A DNA stretch of 57,251 nt from Bryobacterales bacterium (GTDB lineage: Bacteria; Acidobacteriota; Terriglobia; Bryobacterales; Bryobacteraceae): the NCBI GenBank assembly GCA_019261985.1, contig JAFAQY010000029.1:1-57251 (forward strand), given 5' to 3'. How positions within the stretch are numbered: the first letter of the stretch is position 1; every line of letters starts with the position of its first letter. Below, in pieces: positions 50,820 through 57,251 of this stretch. Both the position numbers and the translations under genes were made by a program. A model generated the notes under the pieces. The model made no database searches. It was not told where the DNA came from and was given only the letters and a program-made list of their open reading frames with translations.

Positions 50820-51427
50820 CGAACGTCTTTATCGTTTCCGCGCCGTCAGGCTCGGGGAAATCCACGCTGGTCGAAAAGCTGATGCAGCGCGTTCCAAATC
50901 TGCGCTTTTCAGTTTCTTACACCACGCGTCAGCCGCGCGGATGCGAGCAGCACGGCCGTGATTATTTCTTTATTCCGCGCGATGAATTCGCCGAGCGTAT
51001 GGAACGAGGCGAATTTCTTGAATGGGCAGACGTTTTCGGCAACTACTACGGAACCCATCAGAGCGAGCTCGAGCGCGCGGAGACAGAGGGATTGGATCTA
51101 ATACTGGACATCGACGTGCAAGGTGCGCGACAATTAAAAAAGACGATTCCGGCTGCGGTGACGATCTTCATTCTCGCGCCGAGCCGACAAGTTCTGGAGC
51201 AGCGGCTACGCGCGCGATCCCAGGATTCAGAAGAAGTAATCGAGCGGCGATTGCGTGAAGCGGCCGAAGAGATCCGCAACTATTCCCAGTACGACTACGT
51301 GCTGGTGAACCGGGAAGTTGATGCTTCCGTGGATAGGCTAGTGTCCATCGTGAATGCCACCCGGAGCCGGCGCGAACGGATGGAGCGCGAAATCCGTCCG
51401 ATTTTGGAGACGTTTAACCATGCCTGA
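50816..51427 (+). CDS. gmk: Guanylate kinase
   Basis: The 203-residue enzyme phosphorylates GMP to GDP. FIVSAPSGSGKSTLVEKLMQ holds the P-loop; RFSVSYTTRQPRGCEQHGRD is the GMP-binding segment, followed by FLEWADVFGNYYGTHQ and LILDIDVQGARQLKK (the DIDVQG motif). The lid segment RLRARSQDSEEVIERRL is present. Length is usual for bacteria. Its start overlaps the yicC stop, and its stop overlaps the rpoZ start, so translation is coupled. Confidence 0.96.
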   Translation: MTNVFIVSAPSGSGKSTLVEKLMQRVPNLRFSVSYTTRQPRGCEQHGRDYFFIPRDEFAERMERGEFLEWADVFGNYYGTHQSELERAETEGLDLILDIDVQGARQLKKTIPAAVTIFILAPSRQVLEQRLRARSQDSEEVIERRLREAAEEIRNYSQYDYVLVNREVDASVDRLVSIVNATRSRRERMEREIRPILETFNHA

Positions 51428-51671
51428 ACCTAATCTGAAGCAAACTGCCCAAAGCATCATTCCAGACGATCCGGAAGCGAGCGCATATCGTTTTATCATC
51501 GTTGCCGCCAAGCGCGCGCGCCAGTTGCAGGGGGGCGCACGGAGCTATTTGCCCACCACGTCCAAAAAGCCGACAGTCGCCGCTATGGAAGAAGTGCGGC
51601 GCGGACTAGTCCAGTACGACGATCCTTCCTTGCCGCGGCCCGACATGCCGGTGGAAGAAACGCAGGAGTGA
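51420..51671 (+). CDS. rpoZ: RNA polymerase omega subunit
   Basis: The 83-residue protein starts at ATG 51420 within the gmk gene (8-bp overlap); an earlier GTG at 51354 lies inside gmk and is ignored. The core reads SAYRFIIVAAKRARQLQGGA, the AKRARQL block of omega, followed by VAAMEEVRRGLV. Omega assists assembly of the polymerase beta-prime subunit and mediates ppGpp sensing in many bacteria. The rest is short and polar. The gene sits in the conserved order yicC-gmk-rpoZ-coaBC. Confidence 0.93.
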   Translation: MPEPNLKQTAQSIIPDDPEASAYRFIIVAAKRARQLQGGARSYLPTTSKKPTVAAMEEVRRGLVQYDDPSLPRPDMPVEETQE

Positions 51672-51676
51672 AGGAT

Positions 51677-51770
51677 GTGGGGCAGGATGCCATCCTGCGC
51701 GCCGGTTGCTAACCGGCGCTTTGCGCGTATCGAACAAGCGCCACCAAGCAGTTTGGCAACCTGCTGCAGG
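51677..51770. repeat. Palindrome-array element between rpoZ and coaBC
   Basis: The element begins GTGGGGCAGGATGCCATCCTGC (two words of the family), then GCGCCGGTTGCTAACCGGCGC and a weak CAGTTTGGCAACCTG. The expected right end CCCAC is missing and the coaBC start follows within 6 bp. It therefore interrupts an otherwise overlapping operon. Confidence 0.75.
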
Positions 51771-51775
51771 CTCGG

Positions 51776-52999
51776 ATGAACGTCGCGCTCGGCATCGGCG
51801 GAGGAATCGCCGCTTATAAGGCGGCGGAGCTCGCCCGTGCTCTCATCGAGCGCGGCTTCACCGTGCAGCCGGTCATGACAGCCGCGGCGGAAGAGTTCGT
51901 GCGGCCTCTGACATTTGCGGCGCTAACCGGCCGAAAGGTGATTACGAGCCTCTTCAGCGCCGGCAGCCCCGAAGAGACTCTTTCGAGCGCTATCGAGCAC
52001 ATTCGCGTCGCGCAGGAGAACCATATTTTCGTCATCGCTCCGGCAACGGCGGACCTGATCGGCAGACTCGCGCATGGCCTCGCGGACGATTTCCTAACCA
52101 CCATGTATCTTGCGTTCACCGGCCCAGTGCTGCTTGCGCCGGCGATGAACACGAATATGTGGAACCACCCGGCGACGCAGGAAAACTTGCGGATTCTTCG
52201 TGCTCGCGGGCATATGATTATCGATCCTGGCGAGGGTGAGCTCGCTTGCGGCATGGTCGGCCCCGGCAGATTGGCGGAGCCGGAGCTGATTGCCAATGCT
52301 GTGGCCTCTTTGCGCAACCGGCCGCCGCTGAGGCGGGACTTGGAAGGCGAAGTGGTGCTCATCACCGCGGGACCCACCCAGGAACCGCTCGACGCCGTGC
52401 GTTATATATCGAACCGGTCGAGCGGCAAGATGGGTTACGCGATCGCCTCCGCGGCTGTGGCGCGTGGAGCTCGCGTCATCTTAATATCGGGCCCAGTAAG
52501 CGTTCCAGAGCCGGGCGGCGTGGAAACGGTTCATGTGAAGACCGCACTGGAAATGCGTAAAGCCGTGATAGATCGCATGGAAGAAGCGACCATTATCGTG
52601 AAGGCTGCCGCGGTGGCGGATTATCACCGCAGTGACCCGCCCAAACAGAAGGTGAAGAAAACCGCGGCACGACTTTCGTTGGAGCTCGATCCCACGCCGG
52701 ACATACTGGCCGAAGTTGGCCGCAAGAAAGGCGACCGGCTGCTGGTGGGCTTCGCGGCCGAGACCGAAAACCTGGCGGAGGAAGCACGCCGCAAGCTCGA
52801 TTCGAAGCATTGCGACATGATTGTGGGCAACCTGGTATCTCAGGAAGACTCGGGCTTTGAATCGGATAATAACGAGGTCCTGCTGGTCTTAAGGACCGGA
52901 GAGACCATTCCCGTTTCCCGCGCGCCTAAAACCGAAATCGCGCAGCGGATTCTAGATGAGGTCCTCCGGGTGCGGCTGGCGTTGCACGCGACTACATGA
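51776..52999 (+). CDS. coaBC: Bifunctional phosphopantothenoylcysteine decarboxylase/phosphopantothenate-cysteine ligase
   Basis: The 407-residue enzyme makes 4'-phosphopantetheine, in coenzyme A synthesis. The flavoprotein CoaC half has ALGIGGGIAAYKAAELARAL, VIAPATADLIGRLAHG, LAPAMNTNMWNHP (active-site P-x-M-N-x-x-M) and ACGMVGPGRLAEPELI (the Cys-Gly-x-x-Gly lid). CoaB from about residue 195 has VVLITAGPTQEPLDAVRYIS, NRSSGKMGYAIASAAVARGA, then AAVADYHRS and LVGFAAETENLAEEARRKL. The ATG at 51776 is close after the palindrome array. Its stop overlaps the uracil-DNA glycosylase start. Confidence 0.95.
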   Translation: MNVALGIGGGIAAYKAAELARALIERGFTVQPVMTAAAEEFVRPLTFAALTGRKVITSLFSAGSPEETLSSAIEHIRVAQENHIFVIAPATADLIGRLAHGLADDFLTTMYLAFTGPVLLAPAMNTNMWNHPATQENLRILRARGHMIIDPGEGELACGMVGPGRLAEPELIANAVASLRNRPPLRRDLEGEVVLITAGPTQEPLDAVRYISNRSSGKMGYAIASAAVARGARVILISGPVSVPEPGGVETVHVKTALEMRKAVIDRMEEATIIVKAAAVADYHRSDPPKQKVKKTAARLSLELDPTPDILAEVGRKKGDRLLVGFAAETENLAEEARRKLDSKHCDMIVGNLVSQEDSGFESDNNEVLLVLRTGETIPVSRAPKTEIAQRILDEVLRVRLALHATT

Positions 53000-53754
53000 A
53001 CCGCGACGAATTGCTAGAGGCGCTGAGGTTTTACGAAGATCTCGGCATTACGGATCTGTACAGATCGAGCGGTGGGCCGGGCACCCTCGTGCCCCCTGGC
53101 TCTGCATTGCCGGACCAGGGGGTCCGGCGCGGGTCAGGGGACCCGCCCCACCCTCCACTGTTGCCTCTCGCTCCTACTGACGACGCTCTCGAAAAAATCC
53201 AACAAGACATCGGACTCGATTGCCGCCGCTGCCGCTTGTGCGAGCAGCGTTCGAAAATTGTGTTCGGGGTTGGCAATCCGCAAGCCGGCCTGGTGTTCGT
53301 CGGCGAGGGGCCAGGCGCGGATGAAGACGCGCAAGGCATTCCTTTCGTCGGACGCGCCGGCCAACTGCTCACGCAGATGATCGACAACACGGCGGCAAAG
53401 GAAGGCATTCCTATCCGCCGCGCGGACGTCTACATCTGCAACGTTGTGAAGTGCCGGCCGCCGGAGAATCGCACGCCGCTGCCGGACGAAATGGAGATCT
53501 GCGGCGAATACCTGTTCCGGCAACTGATGGTCATTCGCCCAAAGGCGATTGTTGCGCTCGGCTCAACCGCCGCTAAGGCTTTGCTTGCGACCAAAGATGG
53601 GGTCACCCGCCTGCGCGGACGCTGGCACCAATGGCGCGACATTCCGCTGATTGTGACCTATCATCCCTCCTACTTGCTGAGGCCTTATAACCAAAATGCA
53701 AAGCGCGAGGCGTGGGAGGATCTGAAAACAGTCCTCCATTTCGTCTACGACTGA
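52996..53754 (+). CDS. Uracil-DNA glycosylase, family 4 (4Fe-4S) with repeat-derived linker insert
   Basis: The 252-residue protein removes uracil from DNA. After a short N-terminal helix ([20 protein letters not shown]) comes a Pro/Gly-rich segment encoded by a palindrome array (residues about 26-52). The core starts [20 protein letters not shown], two of the four cluster Cys, then [20 protein letters not shown] (motif A) and [20 protein letters not shown] supplies another Cys, and [13 protein letters not shown] is the HPS motif. The core agrees with family 4 enzymes; the inserted linker is unlike them. Start overlaps the coaBC stop (ATGA). Confidence 0.9.
   Translation: MNRDELLEALRFYEDLGITDLYRSSGGPGTLVPPGSALPDQGVRRGSGDPPHPPLLPLAPTDDALEKIQQDIGLDCRRCRLCEQRSKIVFGVGNPQAGLVFVGEGPGADEDAQGIPFVGRAGQLLTQMIDNTAAKEGIPIRRADVYICNVVKCRPPENRTPLPDEMEICGEYLFRQLMVIRPKAIVALGSTAAKALLATKDGVTRLRGRWHQWRDIPLIVTYHPSYLLRPYNQNAKREAWEDLKTVLHFVYD
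53071..53152. repeat. Palindrome-array element inside the uracil-DNA glycosylase gene
   Basis: The element is bounded by GGTGGGC and GCCCCACC. It contains GGGCACCCTCGTGCCC, a CCGGACC/GGTCCGG stem and a GCGGGTC/GACCCGC stem. It is read through in frame as part of the protein linker, which keeps the downstream catalytic domain in frame. Confidence 0.75.
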
Positions 53755-53772
53755 TGCGTAAGTGCAGAGCGT

Positions 53773-53840
53773 CACGTAGCCGCCGGAGGCGGGCTAAAGC
53801 CCGCCGCAGGCTGAAGCCTGCCTATCTTTGTGGCTACGTG
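53773..53840. repeat. Nested palindromes at the end of the core operon
   Basis: An outer pair CACGTAGCC (53773-53781) and GGCTACGTG (53832-53840) encloses GGCGGGCTAAAGCCCGCC and GCAGGCTGAAGCCTGC. The minus-strand gene at 53834 ends inside the right arm. It may act as a bidirectional end signal between the convergent genes. Confidence 0.75.
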
Positions 53841-54400
53841 CGGTCGCGGGAAATCAGCTTGTTGAAATTGCTCTGCTGTCCGCGAGCGGTCTTTTCCTGA
53901 TAGACGAGCGCGAGGTTGTTCTCGTCGAACGCCTTGAACCACTCGTCCCAACTAATCGGCTGCAGCGATTCCTCTCCGGAGAAGCCCGGGAAATCCAGAC
54001 GGATCATTCCCGTGTCGCCCTTTCCGCGGCCCGTCCGCTTGACGCAGGCCGGGTGTGCTCCGCGTTGTTCAGCCCACTGGCGAATCTCATCGTGATCGAC
54101 GGTCGTCTGCGAGAGCGCGCGTCCGCCGTTGCGACGACCGCTTGCCGCGGCATTTCTACGGTTCGAGGTTGAGCGGCCCGAAGCACGCTTCGATGCCGCA
54201 CTTGACCGGCTTGATGTACTTTTCGAAGCCGCACTTGACCGTCCTGATGTACGTTTTGAAGCTGCGGTCGAGCGGCCTGATGTACTTTTTGTGCTTTTTG
54301 AAGCAGATGCGCTTGAGCCGCGCGCCGTACGCTTCGAGGCCACGCCGCGTTTACTGGAGTTTCCGGTTGAGCGGGATGTTTTTGTGTTTTTCGTAGGCAT
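53834..54400 (-). CDS. Histone-tail-like basic N-terminus fused to a conserved C-terminal domain
   Basis: The 188-residue protein has about 95 N-terminal residues of Ser/Lys/Arg/Thr/Ala only, with 11-residue repeats (AASKRTSGRSS, AASKSTSSRSS, AASKRASGRST). The C-terminal part reads TTVDHDEIRQWAEQRGAHPA, GMIRLDFPGFSGEESLQPIS and WDEWFKAFDENNLALVYQEK. I recall the C-terminal domain as a small widespread bacterial family, sometimes mislabelled as glucan branching enzyme. The basic tail is reminiscent of H1-like or HC1/HC2 DNA-condensing tails and is likely to bind nucleic acid. It begins 28 bp from the neighbouring DUF4142 stop. Confidence 0.7.
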   Translation of the reverse strand: MPTKNTKTSRSTGNSSKRGVASKRTARGSSASASKSTKSTSGRSTAASKRTSGRSSAASKSTSSRSSAASKRASGRSTSNRRNAAASGRRNGGRALSQTTVDHDEIRQWAEQRGAHPACVKRTGRGKGDTGMIRLDFPGFSGEESLQPISWDEWFKAFDENNLALVYQEKTARGQQSNFNKLISRDRT

Positions 54401-54428
54401 AAAAACTACACGGCAACCCGATGCCGCT

Positions 54429-54953
54429 CTACTCTCCCTTCCGCCCTCGCTGCAGCTCCATCTGCGCGGTTTCGGCCATCTTGAGGTGCTCTCTAAGAGT
54501 CGGAAGAGTATCCATTGCGAACTTCTTCACGTCCGGATCCTGGCCGCTGTTGGCCTCCTTTTCAAACTCGGCTATGTCTTCTTTGTGATCCGCGATCATA
54601 GCATTGATGTAGTCCATGTCGAACTGGCTGCCCGACTCTGAATTGAGTTTATTGTAAAGCGCCTGATCCTTTGAGTTCACAGCAGTGGCCGTAGCTAGCC
54701 CTTTTTGTGTCGCGATCGCCTTTAGTTGATCGTTGCCCTTGGAGTGGTCCATGACCATTCTGGCGCCGAAGTTCTTCACTGCGGGGTTCGTCCCCTTCTG
54801 TTGAGCGAGTTGACCTAATTGGACCTCGGCCATGCCGCCCTCAGAGGCGTGTTGGACGAAGGTAGCGTCGGCGCTTGAGCTCGGCTGGGGCTTCTGCGCG
54901 TAGACAAATGAACCGCACACAAGCGGAGCAATGAGAAATGAACTGATCTTCAC
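54429..54953 (-). CDS. DUF4142 family exported protein
   Basis: The 174-residue protein has a signal peptide (MKISSFLIAPLVCGSFVYAQ) and a helical bundle. The DUF4142 blocks are ATFVQHASEGGMAEVQLGQL, NPAVKNFGARMVMDHSKGND, FDMDYINAMIADHKEDIAEF and DPDVKKFAMDTLPTLREHLK. The conserved His residues (in DHSKGN, ADHKED and REHL) resemble ferritin-like folds, though no function is established. The start is preceded by GAGGTTAA. It is the only exported gene of this small minus-strand group. Confidence 0.85.
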   Translation of the reverse strand: MKISSFLIAPLVCGSFVYAQKPQPSSSADATFVQHASEGGMAEVQLGQLAQQKGTNPAVKNFGARMVMDHSKGNDQLKAIATQKGLATATAVNSKDQALYNKLNSESGSQFDMDYINAMIADHKEDIAEFEKEANSGQDPDVKKFAMDTLPTLREHLKMAETAQMELQRGRKGE

Positions 54954-55057
54954 GATTTAACCTCCTGAAAAGTGATGCAGGCCTGACACCTTCGTTTCGG
55001 CAGGACAGCGATTACGCGCGCAGATGGCGGTCCGCTTGCAACCGGCAACTGCAGACA

Positions 55058-56086
55058 ATGCACTCCGTTGTTGGCCTCGCCGGCAAGGCGCTATATGAGC
55101 AGAGAAGAATTCCAGAGGCGATGGCTTGCTTTCAGAAGGCTCTCGCCCTGGGAGAAGACGACCGAACGCATGCGTTTGAGCGGTGGGCGTGCTGGATGCT
55201 GCTCGGCAAATACGAATGTGCGTGGAAGGAAGCGGACCGGTCCGCGCCCCCTTGGCAGGGCGATATTCGGAGGCCGCGGCATGTTTTGATCCGGTGCTTG
55301 AGGGGACTCGGGGACGCGATTCAATTTCTGCGCTATGTGCCGCTATTGAGCAGTAGATGCGCGCGCGTCACGGTGCATGCCCCGGACAGTCTGCATCCGC
55401 TGATCGCCGCCGTGCCAGGCGTGGGTGCTGTAAATTCGCGGGATCAGCCGGCAGACGGCCTCATGCACGATTGCGAAATCGAATGCTCCCATCTGCCCTA
55501 TGCTTTGCGGACCACCATTGAAACACTCCCCGATCCGATTCGCGTACCGGAAGCTGATGCGCCGCCTGGATGTCTGCGGGCGATTCGTGAGGCCAGTGTT
55601 GGAACCGTAAGGACGGGCATCGTTTGGAGCGCCGGAGATTGGAACCCCGCGCGGTCAATTCCGCTCGAACTCTTAATGGCCCACCTGCCGGCCACGGGAA
55701 TTACACTGATTTCCCTGCAAAGAGCGTGCGGGCGAAAGCCGGAATCGGTTTCAGTTCCGGCCAAGATCATCAATGCAGAAACGGGACCTGCAAACCCGCT
55801 TGCCACCGCCGCGATCATTGCAGAATTGGATCTGGTCGTTACGGTGGATACAATGGTCGCCCACTTGGCCGGGTCAATGGGCAAACCGGTCTGGACAATC
55901 CTGCCCTACGCCGCGGACTGGCGTTGGATGTTGGGCCGCACAAGCCCCTGGTATCCCTCAATGCGCCTGTTTCGCCAAGCATCGCCGGGGGACTGGGCGG
56001 CGGTATTACAAGAAGTGGGGAGCGAGTTGGAAGAGTTCAGTCAGGCTGCGTACCTGCGGACCATGCGTGCGCAGAACTCCGCGTAG
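55058..56086 (+). CDS. TPR-containing GT9-like (ADP-heptosyltransferase fold) protein, probably N-terminally short
   Basis: The 342-residue protein has a single tetratricopeptide unit (AGKALYEQRRIPEAMACFQK ALALGE) and a following helical block. The GT9-like part starts VLIRCLRGLGDAIQFLRYVP, with the G-L-G-D-x-I-Q loop typical of TPR-GT9 proteins. It ends LDLVVTVDTMVAHLAGSMGK, VWTILPYAADWRWMLGRTSP and WYPSMRLFRQ. Homologues usually carry more TPRs, so the N-terminus may have been cut. The C-terminus overlaps the convergent glycosidase gene by 46 bp. Predicted role: transfer of a sugar to protein or polysaccharide; the acceptor is unknown. Confidence 0.7.
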   Translation: MHSVVGLAGKALYEQRRIPEAMACFQKALALGEDDRTHAFERWACWMLLGKYECAWKEADRSAPPWQGDIRRPRHVLIRCLRGLGDAIQFLRYVPLLSSRCARVTVHAPDSLHPLIAAVPGVGAVNSRDQPADGLMHDCEIECSHLPYALRTTIETLPDPIRVPEADAPPGCLRAIREASVGTVRTGIVWSAGDWNPARSIPLELLMAHLPATGITLISLQRACGRKPESVSVPAKIINAETGPANPLATAAIIAELDLVVTVDTMVAHLAGSMGKPVWTILPYAADWRWMLGRTSPWYPSMRLFRQASPGDWAAVLQEVGSELEEFSQAAYLRTMRAQNSA

Positions 56087-56928
56087 CCTTGGATGTCCTT
56101 CGGCGGACTGGTGTGATTCGGCATAATTCCACAATGTTCCGGAGTAAAGCAGAATGTGAGCGTAACCTGGAAATTTTCCAGTTGTTTCATTTGCCGGTCG
56201 AACCATTCCTCGGCGCCCGGCCGGAAGCTATCCGCCCAACTGAGTCCGGTTCGCAGGTGCTTCACGCCGAGTTCGTTCAGGCTGCGTACGGCGCACTCCA
56301 AGCGGGGATCTTCAAAATGGAACCACTGGCAGATGCCTAACTGGGGTGTGTAGTTTGAAAACAGTTTGGCGGCGGGCTTAGCCGACCCGTCCTCCCGGAA
56401 CAGGCCCATGTAAAAATGCCTGTAATAGGAAGAACCTTCAGCCTCTCGATGCCGCGTCGTGGCGGGCCACGCACGGGGCAGGTCGAACAAGCTGTACCAA
56501 TGGATACGCTCGCTGCGGCCGATGAGTAGTTCTGCGCTGCGCCGGAGTCCGAACTCCTGAATCTCTTCAGCGCCGAACGTCGAAGCGCCTACTTCGGAGA
56601 TCCACACGGGCAAATCGCTTACAGCCTGGATTTCCGCCAGCTTGGATGGCCATTCATTGATTTTCCAGTGGTTCCAATCGAGCGGAAAACCGTGCACAGC
56701 CAGCGTGTCGACATGGTGTAGAACGCACCGCCGCTGCAGAGTTCGCAGGAAATCCGGATCGATCGGAGAGATGCCTCCGAGCACGCGCCGCATCCGCGGA
56801 TTTTCCGCATGGATCGCATCTGCCGATAAATTAACCATACTCGAGAAAATCGACCAATCCGGATCGATCTCGAAGTTCCAGTGCGAGAGATTGTTGGGCT
56901 CGTTCCAGAGCATGACCGCTTCAATCAT
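56041..56928 (-). CDS. Glycoside-hydrolase-like protein with apparently permuted halves
   Basis: ATG 56928 gives 295 residues; the longer frame to 57039 passes through repeat DNA. The N-terminal half holds MLWNEPNNLSHWNFEIDPDW (a candidate acid/base Glu in WNEPN) and LPVWISEVGASTFGAEE (a candidate nucleophile Glu). Later comes YYRHFYMGLFREDGSAKPAA. From residue 200 the sequence GVKHLRTGLSWADSFRPGAE and then FCFTPEHCGIMPNHTSPP to FCARMVRRYA normally precedes WNEPN in TIM-barrel glycosidases. So the two halves are in reversed order relative to beta-xylosidase-like enzymes. I recall a bacterial family with this order in polysaccharide clusters; the substrate is unknown. Confidence 0.65.
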   Translation of the reverse strand: MIEAVMLWNEPNNLSHWNFEIDPDWSIFSSMVNLSADAIHAENPRMRRVLGGISPIDPDFLRTLQRRCVLHHVDTLAVHGFPLDWNHWKINEWPSKLAEIQAVSDLPVWISEVGASTFGAEEIQEFGLRRSAELLIGRSERIHWYSLFDLPRAWPATTRHREAEGSSYYRHFYMGLFREDGSAKPAAKLFSNYTPQLGICQWFHFEDPRLECAVRSLNELGVKHLRTGLSWADSFRPGAEEWFDRQMKQLENFQVTLTFCFTPEHCGIMPNHTSPPKDIQGYAEFCARMVRRYAA

Positions 56929-56940
56929 GGATGTACCTGT

Positions 56941-57251
56941 GTAGGGCCGGATGCCATCCGGCGCGCGGTTGCCAACCGCGCTGTTCGGCGTTCGTAGAAA
57001 GGTCGACCGGCGGGTCGGCGACCCGCCGCAGGTTGGCAACCTGCCCCACTCTTACAGAACGCGGTCACAGATATAAACTTCGTCCTCTGGGCGGCGGTTG
57101 CCAACCGCGCTGTTCGGCATTGGTAGAAAGGTCGGCAGGCGGGTCGGCGACCCGCCGCAGGTTGGCAACCTGCCCCACTCTTACAGAACGCGGTCACAGA
57201 TATAAACTTCGTCCTCTGGGCGGCGGTTGCCAACCGCGCTGTTCGGCGTTC
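56941..57251. repeat. 129-bp tandem repeat with internal palindromes, running off the window
   Basis: The word CTGTTCGGC occurs at 56981, 57110 and 57239, exactly 129 bp apart, so two full units and the start of a third are visible. Each unit contains GCGGTTGCCAACCGC, CGGGTCGGCGACCCG and CAGGTTGGCAACCTG palindromes, plus a non-palindromic spacer ending in CTTCGTCCTCTGG. The left edge carries GGATGCCATCC. 129 is divisible by 3, so false long frames appear across it. Confidence 0.9.

Noticed and set aside
56925-57233. 102-codon minus-strand frame across the 129-bp repeats
   Set aside because: The unit length is divisible by three, so a frame stays open by chance; the content is palindromic repeat DNA with no protein-like signal.
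56941-57251. CRISPR array
   Set aside because: Repeat and spacer parts are both repeated, units are 129 bp, and no cas gene is present.
1-57251. tRNA or rRNA genes
   Set aside because: The gaps between genes were read for cloverleaf-like segments with CCA ends and for conserved rRNA words; none was convincing.

Overview
The window looks like a chromosomal segment from a soil-type Acidobacteriota, most likely the Bryobacterales/Candidatus Solibacter lineage. This is inferred from protein families: two TIGR03118-like secreted proteins ending in a TIGR03437-like C-terminal domain typical of Solibacter, two secreted tannase/feruloyl-esterase family proteins, an acidobacterial-type secreted protein of unknown function, and many arrays of short GC-rich palindromes between genes. 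No rRNA, tRNA, CRISPR array, prophage or intact transposase was found.

Layout. (1) 1-7.4 kb, surface polysaccharide and envelope: a partial beta-helix protein, a VanZ-like protein, a pectate-lyase-fold secreted protein, a phosphopantetheinyl transferase, a decayed sugar-nucleotide epimerase tail joined to a methyltransferase, a decayed family 2 glycosyltransferase and a GT-C-like membrane protein. (2) 7.4-13.9 kb, metabolism and transport: alpha/beta hydrolase, threonine synthase, secreted metallo-beta-lactamase-fold hydrolase, thioredoxin-like protein, MFS transporter and an ABC substrate-binding protein. (3) 13.9-16.7 kb, protein and RNA quality control: hsp20 with a clear promoter and terminator, htpX, and an RlmI-like methyltransferase. 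(4) 16.7-20.7 kb, an aromatic ring-cleavage pair (LigJ-like hydratase and LigB-like dioxygenase) followed by an acidobacterial secreted protein and a small redox pair. (5) 20.8-28.6 kb, a large secreted EXORDIUM-like/malectin/repeat protein, a HAD hydrolase, a CAAX-protease-related membrane protein and a PrsT-like TPR lipoprotein; the last two are of the kind that accompany exosortase/PEP-CTERM systems.

(6) 28.7-34.6 kb, mixed: RDD protein, monofunctional transglycosylase preceded by a long hairpin, small hypotheticals, isoaspartyl peptidase and an iron alcohol dehydrogenase. (7) 34.7-43.5 kb, two paralogous tannase-family esterases flanking a UPF0175/DUF3368 toxin-antitoxin-like pair, a tandem duplication of the TIGR03118-like gene, and a small secreted protein behind a candidate sigma-54 promoter. 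(8) 43.6-46.9 kb, an unknown protein and a four-gene envelope-stress-like operon (DUF883-like, holin-X-like, DUF3618-like, BrkB). (9) 46.9-53.8 kb, conserved core genes: Trm112, GT9 heptosyltransferase, MsbA-type exporter, yicC, gmk, rpoZ, coaBC and a family 4 uracil-DNA glycosylase, mostly with overlapping start/stop codons. (10) 53.8-57.25 kb, a histone-tail-like protein, a DUF4142 protein, a TPR/GT9-like protein, a glycosidase with apparently permuted halves, and a 129-bp tandem repeat running off the edge.

Two functional themes stand out. Secreted tannase-type esterases could release gallate-like phenolics that a LigB/LigJ pair could open and hydrate, although the two loci are about 16 kb apart. 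Envelope polysaccharide and LPS genes recur at both ends of the window. The most unusual non-coding feature is a dispersed family of palindrome arrays bounded by GTGG...CCAC; one copy lies in frame inside the uracil-DNA glycosylase gene.
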